A stretch of DNA of 64,000 bases from Irpex lacteus (Eukaryota; Basidiomycota; Agaricomycetes; Polyporales; Irpicaceae). The stretch is from NCBI GenBank assembly GCA_001986395.2, contig MQVO02000009.1, forward strand, positions 434,001 to 498,000, written 5' to 3'. Position 1 is the stretch's first letter. The number at the start of each line of letters is the position of its first letter. The translations under genes and the position numbers were made by a program. The notes under the pieces are model-generated. The model saw only the letters and a list, made by a program, of their open reading frames with translations, was not told where the DNA came from and did no database searches. This document shows, piece after piece, positions 1 through 10,768 of this stretch.

Positions 1-1528
1 GAGCTCACGAAGTTGACTACGGAGCCTGCAGAGGAATCAACTGACGCGCCGTCGGAGAAAGACGCAGCCACTTCTGCTGATCCTTCAGACGCGCATCCTG
101 CTGGTGACTCTTCATCAGGTCCGTCGACAGAAGCCCCCACCGAAACGTCACCCACACGACCAGGGCACACTCGAGGCGTCTCCGTTTCCGCTACCGCTCA
201 GAACCTTTTCTCTCGTCTACAAGCATCCCTCCCTGCAGATCTTGCGGCGACTGTACAGGCCAAGTTACCAGAATCTATCAAGCAAGGAGCTGGGTCTATC
301 GATCTCGGACAGCTGCGGACGACATTGGCGTCTGAGTTTCAGAGAGTGCAGAATATCACGAAGGCGCAGGCGGAGGAGTACGCACACAAGAGTGAGGAGT
401 TATTGCGCGATGCGGGAGAGTTCTTCAAGGAGGCGGTGAAGGTCGTCCCGCCTGAGGGTGGTAGCGTTGATCCACCTGGGGTGTTGTGGGATGGTACGGA
501 CATTTGGATGCTGCCAGAGGTGAACGCTGCACCTTCTACTGCGGACTCGAAGGGTAAAGGGAAGGATAGGGAGAGCAAGTCGAGCGCGGAGGGATTAAGG
601 GCTGTGGCGACGAGGGCGGAAGCTCTGTTGAAACAACTGAAGCATGATCCAGAGGTGATCAAGGCAGACCCTGAGGCTGATGAAAAGGCAGCGAAGCTAT
701 GGAAGGAGTGGTATGCCAAAGAGGTCGAACCGAAAGATGGAGGCATCGACAGTGTGGAATGGCAGGCCGCTGTCAAGACAGCCCTGGCTGACCCAGTCGA
801 CGGAGGTGCATTGCAGAGGAACTTGAGCACGCTGGGTGAGTTCCACTATAGAATATCGTTTACGGCATTCGTTATATCCATGGATATAGTACCCGATGTT
901 ATCACTCGCGAGACCTTCTGGACAAGATATTTCTTCCGAGTCCATCAGGTGGAAAGCGAGGAGAAGAGGCGCAAGGCTTTGCTTCAGAGTAAGCGCTGTT
1001 TATTCAATTCACTGTATACAATACAGCATTCTCAACATACTATTTTTCTAAGATACCGCTGAAAGTGAGGAAGACTTCGACTGGGAGAGCGATGAAGACG
1101 ACGAGTCCAGCGATAAAGCAGTTACTCCCCAAGGACGCGCATCAAGCCTCGCTGAATCGACTAAGACGCTAAGTGCTGTCAAGCCCGACACATCGCTCTC
1201 GACTACAACGACAAACAGCAGAGTTAGCAGTGAAGATGGCAGCTACGACGTTGTCTCTTCGCAAGTCAGCAATGCTGACGAGTCTACTACTAAACCCGAG
1301 GAACAAGCTGAGAGTGGCAGCGAGGATGAAGATGACGAGGAGGAGGACGATGAAGAAGAGGAAGGAGATGATGATGATGATGATGACAGCGAAGAAGACG
1401 AGGAGGAGGCAGAAGGTGGTGAACAACAAACGAAAGCCCAGGTCGCGAAGCCTCCGGCTGAGGCGAAGGCTACTAAGGCGCCTCAGGCGAAAGCAGGAGA
1501 CGATGATGACGATAGTGACTGGGAGTAA
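1..1528 (+). CDS. BSD-domain protein (5' end outside the window)
   Basis: Exons 1..835, 890..988 and 1053..1528 join in frame. The frame is open to the left edge, so the true start lies outside the window. Residues about 205-310 form a BSD domain (the fold of TFIIH p62, synapse-associated and DOS2-like proteins), shown by the core around FWTRYFFRVHQVE, which is assembled across the first splice junction. Before it lie a Ser/Thr/Pro-rich region and an amphipathic helix-rich stretch. After it comes a very acidic Asp/Glu tail ending in DSDWE, an ending I associate with DOS2-type fungal proteins. Family role: BSD proteins of this type are linked to protein turnover or trafficking, but the exact function here is not known. 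The domain call is firm; the DOS2 relation is inference. Confidence 0.82.
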
Positions 1529-1832
1529 GCTACCATCGAATGGATTATGTACTTATAGGACAGCAACTGGGCATATGTGATTGTATTATGAATATATTCT
1601 CGTTGACTTGCTGGTTGAAGCTGGCAGGAGCAGCGGCCGAATGGAGGTGGCGGGCGTCCAAAAGAGGAATGCGTCGGGACTTATTACGTCCTAGCGGAGA
1701 TCAATTCAAAATTTTGGACACGACTCATCCACTTGTCTTGTTGACTCAACTTGGACTCTCACCACCACCTCCCCCTACTTAAACCGCCTTGGTTCAGACA
1801 CCCTACTTTTCAAGAGCGACTCCCGCTCGTAC
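1529..1832. other. Intergenic: 3' flank of BSD gene and CPA1 promoter
   Basis: This 304-base spacer between two genes on the same strand must hold the terminator of the BSD gene and the CPA1 promoter. A pyrimidine-rich stretch near 1755-1800 precedes the CPA1 leader. I see no gene and no convincing TATA box. Confidence 0.5.
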
Positions 1833-1955
1833 ATGATTTTCACGCAGAACACACGCGACGAGTAAGTTGTTTAACGGTTAATGGGCCCAAGTCGCGTGCT
1901 CATCGACTACCACAGTTACCTCAGTGACCTCGTCTTCTCGCTCCTCAGTCATTAA
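1833..1955 (+). CDS. Arginine attenuator peptide (AAP) uORF of CPA1, split by an intron
   Basis: Exons 1833..1861 and 1916..1955 give a 22-codon peptide ending DDYLSDLVFSLLSH; its stop lies 26 bases before the CPA1 start codon. Fungal CPA1/arg-2 leaders carry an uORF whose peptide stalls the ribosome at its own stop codon when arginine is high, lowering CPA1 translation and destabilising the mRNA. The fungal core is (S/T)QDYLSDHLW. Here the core D-Y-L-S-D is kept, the Asp equivalent to Neurospora Asp12 is present, and 12 residues follow it before the stop, exactly as in Neurospora. The conserved Trp is replaced by Phe. Intron 1862..1915 (54 nt, GTAAGT...CAG) interrupts the Asp codon. Without splicing, the first ATG gives only 10 codons (stop at 1863..1865), and an intron ATG at 1881 opens a 24-codon frame into the same ending. 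Confidence 0.85.
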
Positions 1956-1981
1956 GCTAGCCTGAACCATCGGAAAAAAAC

Positions 1982-3463
1982 ATGCTCGCTCGTACCCTCA
2001 TTCGCACTTCCCGCCTCTCGCGAGGCTTCGCTACACACGCCAACAACACGTCGCTGCCAGCAGTGCTCCATCTTAAGACTGGCCAGTCCTTCCAAGGACG
2101 TTCCTTCGGCGCACCAAAAAGCATCTATGGAGAAACAGTATTCTCCACTTCTATCACTTCTTGTGAGTAGTAGTCATTGCTACGTGGTTATTGTCCTCGA
2201 TTCTTACGTTTCGCTCACAGATACTGAATCTATGACCGACCCATCCTACCGGGGTCAAATCCTCGTCTTCACCACACCGCTCATCGGCAACTATGGTGTG
2301 CCTTTGAACAAGACACCCGTTGACAGCCGTGATGTTGGTGTATATCTCGAGTCAGAGCGTATCCAGTGCAGCGCCGTCGTCGTTGCGGATGTCGCTGAAA
2401 AGTTCTCGCACTACCTCGCCGTCGAGTCCCTTCACTCTTGGTGCAACCGATTTGGCATCCCGGGTATCACTGGCGTCGATACTCGCGCCATCACCACCTT
2501 GCTTCGTGACCAGGGTACTACCCTCGGTCGTCTCGCTGTCGGTGCTGATGCCAGTGCCGCCGCTCCTGCTCCGTCCGAGTATTGGGATCCCACCACCGAG
2601 AACCTCGTAGCTCAGGTGTCCACCAAGGAACCCTATGTCCTCAACCCGAACGGTGACGTCAAGATAGCTGTACTCGACTTCGGCGCCAAGGCCAATATCG
2701 TCCGCTCACTCGTCCGCCGTGGTGCTGCCGTCACTGTTCTTCCTTGGAACTTTGACTTTAACAAGGTTCGGGACCAGTTCGACGGCCTCTTCCTGTCGAA
2801 CGGACCCGGCGACCCCAACCACTGCATGGAAGCTGCCTTGCATCTTCGCAAGACTCTTGCAGAGTGGGATAACCCCGTGTTCGGTATCTGTATGGGACAC
2901 CAGGTCATCGGTATGGCCGCCGGTCTGGATGCTTACCGTATGACGTTTGGGAACCGTGGACACAATCAGCCTGTGCTCGCACTTGCTTCATCTGGTTCTA
3001 TCAAGGCCGGCCGTGTGTACGTCACGAGGTATGGTTTCATTATTGCCAGTCTCCGATCTTTGGTCGCTGACGAAAAGCTTATAGCCAAAACCATCAATAT
3101 GCCTTGAAGCTCCAGGATCCTTTCCCGAAAGGCTGGGAGCCCTTCTTCATCAACTGCAATGACTCATCTGTCGAGGGTATCAAGTCGACTACTGAGTCTG
3201 GCAAGAAAGTGTGGGGCGTTCAGTTCCATCCTGAGAGTGCTGGTGGTCCGCTGGACACCATCGAGGTTAGTGTCTTCGAACTCAACTACTCTAGGCAATC
3301 TTCTAACACCATTGCACAGATGTTCACTGACTTCCTTGCGGAATGCCGTGCTCACAAGCTGCAAATCAACCACGCACAACCCGACGTGATGGGCGCTGCC
3401 AAAGTCCAGCCTGCCTTGAAGCACGAGACCGTTCGCCCTGTCGCGGTCGCTGCTGCTGCATGA
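1982..3463 (+). CDS. CPA1: Carbamoyl-phosphate synthase, arginine-specific, small (glutaminase) subunit
   Basis: Exons 1982..2162, 2221..3028, 3085..3265 and 3320..3463 encode 437 aa. It supplies ammonia from glutamine to the large subunit for carbamoyl phosphate, the first committed step of arginine synthesis. The N-terminus (MLARTLIRTSRLSRGFAT) looks like a mitochondrial presequence. The first half is the CPSase small-chain domain (SYTESMTDPSYRGQ, TGVDTRAIT). The second half is a class I glutamine amidotransferase with nucleophile Cys284 in GICMGHQ and His378/Glu380 in QFHPE, so the triad is complete. The length fits the family. The last intron (3266..3319) is exactly 54 nt with no stop, so an unspliced reading stays in frame. 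Translation is expected to be arginine-repressed through the uORF at 1833..1955. Confidence 0.96.
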
Positions 3464-3642
3464 GGTCGTAGATACTCAGATTAGATTGATGCTTTCGGAA
3501 ATGTACTATTTTGCTAGATTAAATGGACTTGTGTAATAATATTCGGGTCGTGAAGCGAAACAAAACAAGAACTTCGTTGATGGATATGAACAGATAGTGT
3601 GGAAAATTTGGATCGACAAATGTATCAAACTAAGAACAAACC

Positions 3643-6600
3643 CTACTTCTTCGCTGCACCTGCTCGACGCTCCTTTGGAATATGCGAAAGAACTTCCTCA
3701 TCGTCGGAATCCGAGCTATCAGAGGACGAGTCGTCATCCCCCAGAGCGTTTCCAAGAGATCTCTTCTTTGCATCCGTACTTGGGCGAGGCGGAACGGGGT
3801 GGGCGGTCAGAGGGGTGAACATTCCTTGACTCGCAATGTCCGAGAGACGAGGGAGCTTCCAAGAGGACACAGGCCGCATCGCAGACTTGACTAGACCGCT
3901 CACCTGGGATGCACTTTCTCGCTGCGTAAGCGGAGAACTGACAAGTTGCGAGTGCGGTGGTACACGGTGAGGTGCCTGGCTGCTTGGGAGGAACAGAGGT
4001 GTAGCAGATGTGGCACCTGCCGTCTTTACGAGTGGCGTCGACGTCAGCTGATCTCGCGCGTCCTCGTCGTCTGAAGATGCGGGGGGAACGGAGCCCGCGG
4101 ATTTAACTCCGTTATCCTCCCTCTCTGTATGCCCGGGACTACTGGATCGTAGCTCGTCAATCTGGGTCATGTCGTGAGCTGACGGGGTGGCTGATAGAGT
4201 CTCCCAGCCATTCGTGGTAGGAGCAGGATCCTGGCTGGCATCGGCAGTGGCAGCAGCAGTGGTTTCTGGGACGACTGTTGGCGTAGCCTTGACGGTCGTT
4301 TGTCCACTGACAGGCGCATCGCCCGCTACACCCTTGGCGCTCTTGACAGACTTCGTCGTCGTAGACTTCAAACGGGCCTTTTCAGCCTGATGGGCCGCCT
4401 TTTCCGCCTGCTTCTTCGCATTCTGTAGCGCCTTCTTCTCCGCTGCTATCCTTGCTCTTTCAGCCTTGACCTCAGCCGACAGAGGGGGTCGACCACGCCT
4501 CTTCGCGGGGGTAGTGATGGCAGATGCGGAAGACAGTGGTTCAGCGTCGGCAGCCGCAGCCGCGACCGGCTGGTTGGCATCAGTCTTAGGGCGTGCAGTC
4601 GCAGTGTTATGTTCTGCACTGGTAGACGTCGCCTTAGTATCACGAGCGTTGCCGTTACGATCCTTCATCTTCTTCGCGGTCCTGTTCTTAGGAAGCGGCG
4701 TAGGCGGTGGCGTAGATTTATCCAAAGTCACTTGCGACATGCCCACCTCAATGGGATCATCGTCTGCCCCAGGAGATTCTGGCTCCTCCGATGGCTCGAT
4801 TGGATCTTCTTCGTGCTGAGCGGATGCCATGGGGACATCTGGCGAGCTTTCCCGGTCATGCGTTGCGGACTGGACACCCGGGACTGGTGAGGACTCTTCT
4901 TCGTCTTCGGAGGAGGGGACTACCTCCTCGTCTTTGCTGAGCATATCGATGTCTTCGTCAGCACTGGCTCTCGTCAGTGAGGGTTCATCAAGAGCAACAG
5001 GGGTGCCTTTCGCAGGGGAGTCAACGGTGATAGCGTCAACCTAGCTGATGTTAGTTATGGCGAATTCTGCTGATCGTGCAGTAGGGTTACGCACCTGTGT
5101 AGACGACGGGACCTCGGCATCTTGGTCGACATCCATCGGAACACTGTTGGTCGGTGTACCTTGCTCCTCATCCGAGTCCTCTTCGTCCGAAGAAGGCGCA
5201 CGCCGCTGCAGCTGCTGCGACATACGCCGGAAAGCCCTCTCATGCTTCGCCTCCTCTTCTGACGCCATATCCTCTGCCTCTGAATCTCCACTTTCGCTAC
5301 TATCGTCACCTTTGGCGGATATGTTATTCAAGATGTTCGCTACATTCAATGACGATGGTGGACCGCGCAACAACGCCTCGAGATCTGCTTCAGTAGGGTT
5401 TTGCGGAAGAGAGAGAGTGGGAGCAGGTAGGTCGGCAGCCTTCCCATCGCCCTCTTCCGCATCGTCTTCGCCCTCATCACTGCTGGAACTCTCCGAGCTA
5501 TCATCACTCTTCCCCTGCACCACCACCTCTGAAATCTCGGATCCTGTAGGGATCGTTGGTAGGCCGTTTTGAAGTGGAACCTCTGGAGACTGCGAGCGAG
5601 AGGCGAACAAAGACCCGTTGCCCACGTCTGAGTCAGAGGGTGAAACACGCTTCTCTTCCGTCGGCTCCTTGTGCGAGTTACTCAATGACTGCCTCTTCTC
5701 CATCTTGCCCAGTATATGCTCTAATTCTCGCACGACCTGTAATTGGTTGGGATCACTTTTGAGCTCCTTGATTCTGCGTTTGAGAGGCTCTGGTCCAGCA
5801 GCCACGACAGAACACTGCCAGCGCAAGTGGAATGGCCGTTTGAGGCAAACAGGGCAAGGAACAGTGTTTTCTTGGCGTTTTGTTGCGCCGGGCTTCTTAC
5901 GTTGGGTAGCAGGGGAATACGTAGAGTCCGCGTCGTGTTCTTCAGGATGATCCTGGTCGTGAACTCCTTCTTTCGCCTTCCCATCGCTTTCGGACAATAG
6001 CGGGGCTGCTGATGGTGTAGTCGGGGATACTGCACGAGGCGGCGGTAAGGGCGAAGAAGCAGGTTGAGGCGAGGGCAATGGAGCAGGCTGAAGTGAGGAA
6101 GATGAAGTAGGCTGAGGCGAGGGTAATGAAGCAGGCTGAGGAGAAGGTAATGGAGCAGGTTGAGGAGAAGGTAATGAAGCAGGTTGAGGAGAAGGTAATG
6201 AAGCAGGTTGAGAAGGTAATGAAGCAGGTTGAGGAGAAGGTAGTGAAGCAGGTTGGAGTGAGAAAGATGAAGTAGGCTGAGGCGAAGGTAATGAAGTAGG
6301 TTGAGGGGAGGGTACTGAAGCAGGTTGAGGTGAGAGTTCAGTTCGAATCGGAGGAGACGCCTTAGGAGGGAGTGAAGATATTACTGTCTCAGCTGACGTA
6401 GAAGTTTGCGGTGGGGCAGGTTGAATACCTGAAGGAGGAGCTCGAGCATTGATCGTTGCCATAATACTCTCGACAACTGAGAGAGCCACAGAACTAGCTT
6501 CATATACCTTCGGCGGAGGTTTAGATTTTTCTAACACGGACGTTGAAAGTCGGGCTTGGTTCATTAGACATACTACTTACTGGACGGTTTCGCGGGTTTG

Positions 6601-7865
6601 TCCTTGCTCTTGATGTCCTGGGGCTTCTGCGTAGAAGTTGCTTCGCTGGTTGGGCTGGGTTCGGGGACACCCTTCGACTTCTTCTGTGACTTTTTGGCTT
6701 TCGAAGCGACGGGAGTTTCACTTTCCGTAGGATGATTCTCCTGCGCAGCCTGATGAGGCGCAGGAGTTGACGAAGGTGCAGCATCGTCGGCCTTCTTCTT
6801 CTTCTTCTTTTTCCTAGAAGAACTGTCGTCTTCCACAGGCACAGCCTCAGAAATGGGCTCTGCAGGCGGAGAATGCTCGACTGGAGGGGTCTCCGAGGCT
6901 TTCTTTTTCTTCTTCTTCGGCTCAGACGCACTAGTTGCGGCTGCTTCCGCAGACTTTGCCGCTTTCTTCTTGGACTTTGCAGAGGGTTTTCCTTGACCCT
7001 CGACGGCATCGGTCTCCATTGCGACCTGTGTGCCCAAATTCACGTTCTTCGGCGAAGGCTGTGTCTCTGAGGCAGTTGGCTCTGTTGCAGGAGGTTTAGA
7101 CGAGGATGCAACTGGCTGATCGTCCTCGCGCGGCGCAGTTTTACGTTTCTTCTTGCGAGGAGGTGCATCCTGTTCAGTAGCCCCTAAATCTGTAGGAACA
7201 GGACTGGCTGACGGCGTGCTCGACACCACGGTAGCCAGTTTATCTTTTCTGGACTTCTTCTTGGGTGCAGAGTCTGTGGCCGGTCTATTCTGCGTCGTAG
7301 GTACCGTCACAGGCTCTGCACTCGTCGAAGCCGCAGGCTGTTCCTGTACATGCCCTGAAACAATCTGAACTCCGTTAATAAGTGTACCAGGACTTTCGAG
7401 AGAGTATCTACCGAGTCAGAGGTGTCTGGTGTTGACTGGTTCAGTGGCCGATCAACAACTGTCACTTGAATGTCGAGAGAAGGATTTGTTCTGGCAAGAG
7501 CACGGAGTGCGAGAAAGTCGTCGTCTGATATGTCATTCTCTCAAAATAAGTACGCAATCAAATACTGTCGTAGCATCATGACATACCGTCCTCCAAATCT
7601 ATCCTCTGCCCATTTCGAAGCTGGGCGAGCTCAAAGTTTACCCCAGGAGCAAAGCCGAGCTTCTTGCGAACAGTCTCTCTTGTCTTTGCGAGCGTTTTGT
7701 CTGCAGAAGCCAGGAATACTCAAAAATTAGAAGAACAGCCTAGGCAGTGTGATGCTCACCTTTGAATACACGACTGAACGTTCGCCCATTCGGTGCATGA
7801 AAAGTTATGATCGCATCCTCTGCTCGGTCAGCGTCCTCTTCGCGTTTACGCTTCCTGCTTTCCAT
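3643..7865 (-). CDS. Large Lys/Ser/Pro-rich nuclear-type protein, unknown function
   Basis: Six exons read on the minus strand: 7760..7865, 7587..7700, 7412..7539, 6581..7364, 5095..6530 and 3643..5040, coding for 1321 aa. Residues about 15-110 form the only compact-looking N-terminal part (TFHAPNGRTFSRVFKD..., then a D/E-rich turn) and could be a ubiquitin-like fold, which is inference. Then come several poly-Lys clusters resembling nuclear localisation signals. A Pro-rich octapeptide repeat occupies about 441-537. Near residue 600 is a Cys/His knuckle, CPVCLKRPFHLRWQC, a plausible zinc site. Acidic Ser clusters and a Lys/Ala-rich helix follow, then a basic end (KERRAGAAKK). The composition suggests a nucleolar or chromatin protein. 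An in-frame upstream Met at 7922 is a possible alternative start. I do not recognise a named family. Confidence 0.75.
6051..6340 (-). repeat. Coding minisatellite: about 12 units of 21-27 bases (PQPASLPS-type)
   Basis: About twelve imperfect tandem units, mostly 24 bases and encoding variants of P-Q-P-(A/T)-S-L-P-S, with some units shortened to seven residues. All units preserve the reading frame of the surrounding large protein gene, so length variation adds or removes whole residues. On the plus strand the pattern is purine-rich (GAAGCAGGTTGAGG...). Confidence 0.85.
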
Positions 7866-8098
7866 CGTGCACGACGGGAGACCGTCGTATGTGGTGGTTG
7901 AACGAGAAATGCGTCGAAACACGAACTCTCACGCGTCCGCTTGGTAAGTGGAGAAGAAATAGTCGACGTTCAAGAAATGATAGCCGTACTCGCGCGGCTT
8001 TCCAACTTTTGCCTCTTTCGCATTAATTAGGCGCTCGAATGCGCCTCCTTCCGGGTCGGGTTGTGAGGCGCTAAGACAACTTACACCTTTCCTACAAC

Positions 8099-8482
8099 AT
8101 GGCCGGGGCTCCTCGTGCGTTGGGCTTACTGTAATTAAGAAGAAGGCCTGTGAAAACTAACTCAAATGCTGCTTAGATTCTGGCGCGGGTTTCCACCCTC
8201 ATTTACCCGGCTTCAAGTACAGATTCTTGTCCACCACACTCGGTGCAACGATGTGGTTCTTCATCTTCTACCGTGCGAGGTACGCTTTCTGAACTATGCG
8301 TGACGGATGTCATTTACTTATAGAATGATCAGGAAGGATGGTTCTAAGCTTTTGGTACGTTGTACCGCAAGCCTTCGAATGACTTCGCTGATCTCGCTCG
8401 CACACAGGGAGGACACCCATGGGAGGCTCATGGAACTGGCCATGGACACGGCGACCACTCCGCACACGATGCACACCATTAG
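8099..8482 (+). CDS. NDUFB2: NADH:ubiquinone oxidoreductase subunit NDUFB2 (AGGG type)
   Basis: Exons 8099..8114, 8177..8279, 8324..8354 and 8408..8482 give 74 aa. This is a small accessory membrane-arm subunit of mitochondrial complex I. The core FKYRFLSTTLGATMWFFIFY is a single membrane segment typical of fungal NDUFB2-like proteins. It is followed by RARMIRKDG, then LLGGHPWE and a His/Gly-rich tail ending in H-D-A-H-H. The first exon holds only 16 bases and the second intron is 44 nt. The start is the only ATG in frame. The gene converges with METTL16, with 44 bases between the two stop codons. Family recognition comes from the FK...TTLGATMWF and HPWE motifs; the assignment is good but not certain. 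Confidence 0.8.
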
Positions 8483-8526
8483 TATTGGCACAATAGAACC
8501 AACAATATATCATTCATCGGACTGTG

Positions 8527-10408
8527 CTACGAGACCACGCCATCTCCTGAAGACTTCAGCGCCGCTTCTACTTTGCGCGAGACATGCGCCATGAAACTCT
8601 CAAACAAACCCCGACTTTCTCCTCTTATCCATTGGAATTCCAACGCAACCTGTTCTCCTGCCGTCTGTGTTATATGCACGGCGGTGATCAGACAGATTAA
8701 GGCAGGTGCTATGTTGCCCGTGGGGTGGACTGGAGTGCCAAGGAGCTTCTTTCTTCGAGCAGCTCTCGACCACGTATTGCCGGATGCATGCACCATCAGC
8801 TGTCTAGAGTTCCCTGCTCTTGCTTCGTCCTCCGGAACTACAATGTCGAATGTGACACCGTCAATAATAGGGAGCACTAGCTTTAGGGCATCATGCAGCT
8901 CGTTTGTCGACGATACTGCGCTGAATGGCTGCTTCAATGTGTTTCGCGGCGGCATTATCGAGTGAAGCGCAGGATTAGATATGCGTGCGAATGACTATAG
9001 CACTATATTTAGACCAACTCATATTGGACGTGACGAGGAGACGTACGTCGGGGAGTCGTTCGTCAGTGAAGGACCATGCTATTGCCCAGCGTCGCGTCTT
9101 CCCCTGAATGAATTCCGTCACCGCGTAGTTTTCGACCTACAAGAGTTGTTCAGGACACTTGGCCGCGACCATAGCGATTTACTCACTTGGTTGGTCCTAA
9201 GCAGCTCTACCACGTCTATTAGCGAGGACAATTTGCCCAGCATCGAGGAGTACCATCTACAGATAGTTCAGTTATTTGACAGGCATAAGTATGTCGGACG
9301 AAACATACCGACATCTTGTCTTCAATATCAAACTCTCTTCCACCATTCTACGAATAAACATGACTTCGCCCCCAGGAGTAATCATCTCCGTGTCTGCACC
9401 GGTACACACGGCACTTGGGCCAAGCTCTTTAGCCTCTGCAGAACGTAAGACTTCCTCACGGTCGCCATAGAATGGAGGATTACACATGGTGAAGTCTATG
9501 TGACCGGGAATGCTGTGGGGCAGTAATTAGAAGAGAAGGACAAGCTTTTCGCAACGGCAGATCGACATACTCAAAGATACTTGGAGCGAAAATCGGACCG
9601 TCAGCTGAGACTTGAACGACATGTATCCGGTCATCCAGATTGTTCTGTGCAATATTTTTTCTTGCATGGTGAAGAGAATGCGTGTCGATGTCTACCGGTG
9701 TGCGTCACTCATAGTCAACCACAAACGATGCAGACGGCGTACCTGTAGCTATAAATCGCCAGTTGCTACTGGTTGCGCAACCAAGAAGTGGGTATATAGC
9801 AGAGGCACCTGTACCGCTTCGATGGTAGTAAGTATGTTTATATTCCTAGCGAGCGGGCAGGAATTGGTACTAACATGTCTACGCTAGTGATTGTGCTTTG
9901 GTCTTCACTCATCCCTGCACGGGTGGCGAGCATTATATCTTGAAGCCATAGAATATAATTGAGCCTATAGTAATATGTCATTCATGGTTCCTTCTAAAGT
10001 TTGCACATTAGCGAAACGAACCTATTAGGCACCTGGAAGTGCGCTCATAAGCATTGTATGGAGTACGGCTAGAATATCACTGACTGGTGGACAAAGGCGG
10101 TCATCCGGGATGAATACCTCCAAACCAAAGTCACGATGAAGAAGTGCTTGTGTCAAGCATCTGCACTACAGGCGAACATCGTGAGGTTGTAACAGGAGAG
10201 ACTTCGCTGCAGTACTAACCTTTGTGCTTTGGCGTCGTGAAAGTCAATAGAAACTCCTGTGGCAATTGATACCAGACTAGATCGACTCTTAATTAGCTTG
10301 CTATCCGTAGACATTATTCAAACGGACGTACTGCGACTTCAAGGGCGGATAGCTTCCTGCAAGCTCTTCGAAATCTGGAGATGTGTGGTATGGGTTACGG
10401 GGATGCAT
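8527..10408 (-). CDS. METTL16: METTL16-type N6-adenosine methyltransferase (U6 snRNA m6A writer)
   Basis: Eleven exons on the minus strand: 10332..10408, 10220..10276, 10085..10160, 10022..10032, 9875..9964, 9743..9816, 9571..9691, 9309..9512, 9187..9256, 9047..9136 and 8527..8928, together 423 aa. The family methylates the adenosine in the U6 snRNA ACAGA box and, in animals, the MAT2A mRNA. The N-terminus [13 protein letters not shown] matches the METTL16 signature. [26 protein letters not shown] and [14 protein letters not shown] (SAM loop) follow in order, then catalytic NPPF at 180-183, RWYSSMLGK and a final [16 protein letters not shown]. The C-terminal 130 residues are not recognisably the vertebrate VCR domain. 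Exon 4 is only 11 nt but is required to spell PPVPNRLNY. The nucleus is the expected location. Confidence 0.93.
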
Positions 10409-10768
10409 CTACGCCACCAATATCCAGTAAGTAAAACAATCGGTATAGAGTAGTCAAAGCCATAACTAGCAAGTCGTGTCTAGTTGGTGTCTTTGTGAAG
10501 ACCTCCAGCAGCTGGATGTTGACAGTAGTATTTCATGTTACTATCGGCCGCGGTTGACTGAAAGTGAGCCTGAGCGCATCAAGGTGTCCGGGGTCTTGCA
10601 ACTACTTCAGAAGTCCGTCACTCACCTTGTTCTCAGCCCGCACGGCTCGCGCGTGGTAATTGGAACTCGCAGGCTTTACACGACCTCTTGACGACATTAT
10701 AAAACGACCCCAACGTTATATCCCCTTCGGTTACCCTGTACTAATACTAATCTTGGACCCTTACCATC
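10409..10768. other. Divergent promoter region, METTL16 / gelsolin-like gene
   Basis: 360 bases separate two divergently transcribed genes. A TATAAAA lies on the plus strand at 10698..10704, about 65 bases before the gelsolin-like start codon. No comparable box is seen for METTL16. I see no gene in it. Confidence 0.55.
10698..10704 (+). promoter_or_regulatory. TATA box of the gelsolin-like gene
   Basis: TATAAAA 65 bases upstream of the ATG at 10769, a normal distance for a fungal core promoter with a short leader. Confidence 0.55.

Noticed and set aside
1169..1429. Hydrophobic minus-strand frame opposite the BSD gene
   Set aside because: It is the complement of the acidic Asp/Glu-rich tail of the BSD protein, which always reads as Leu/Ile/Phe-rich on the other strand.
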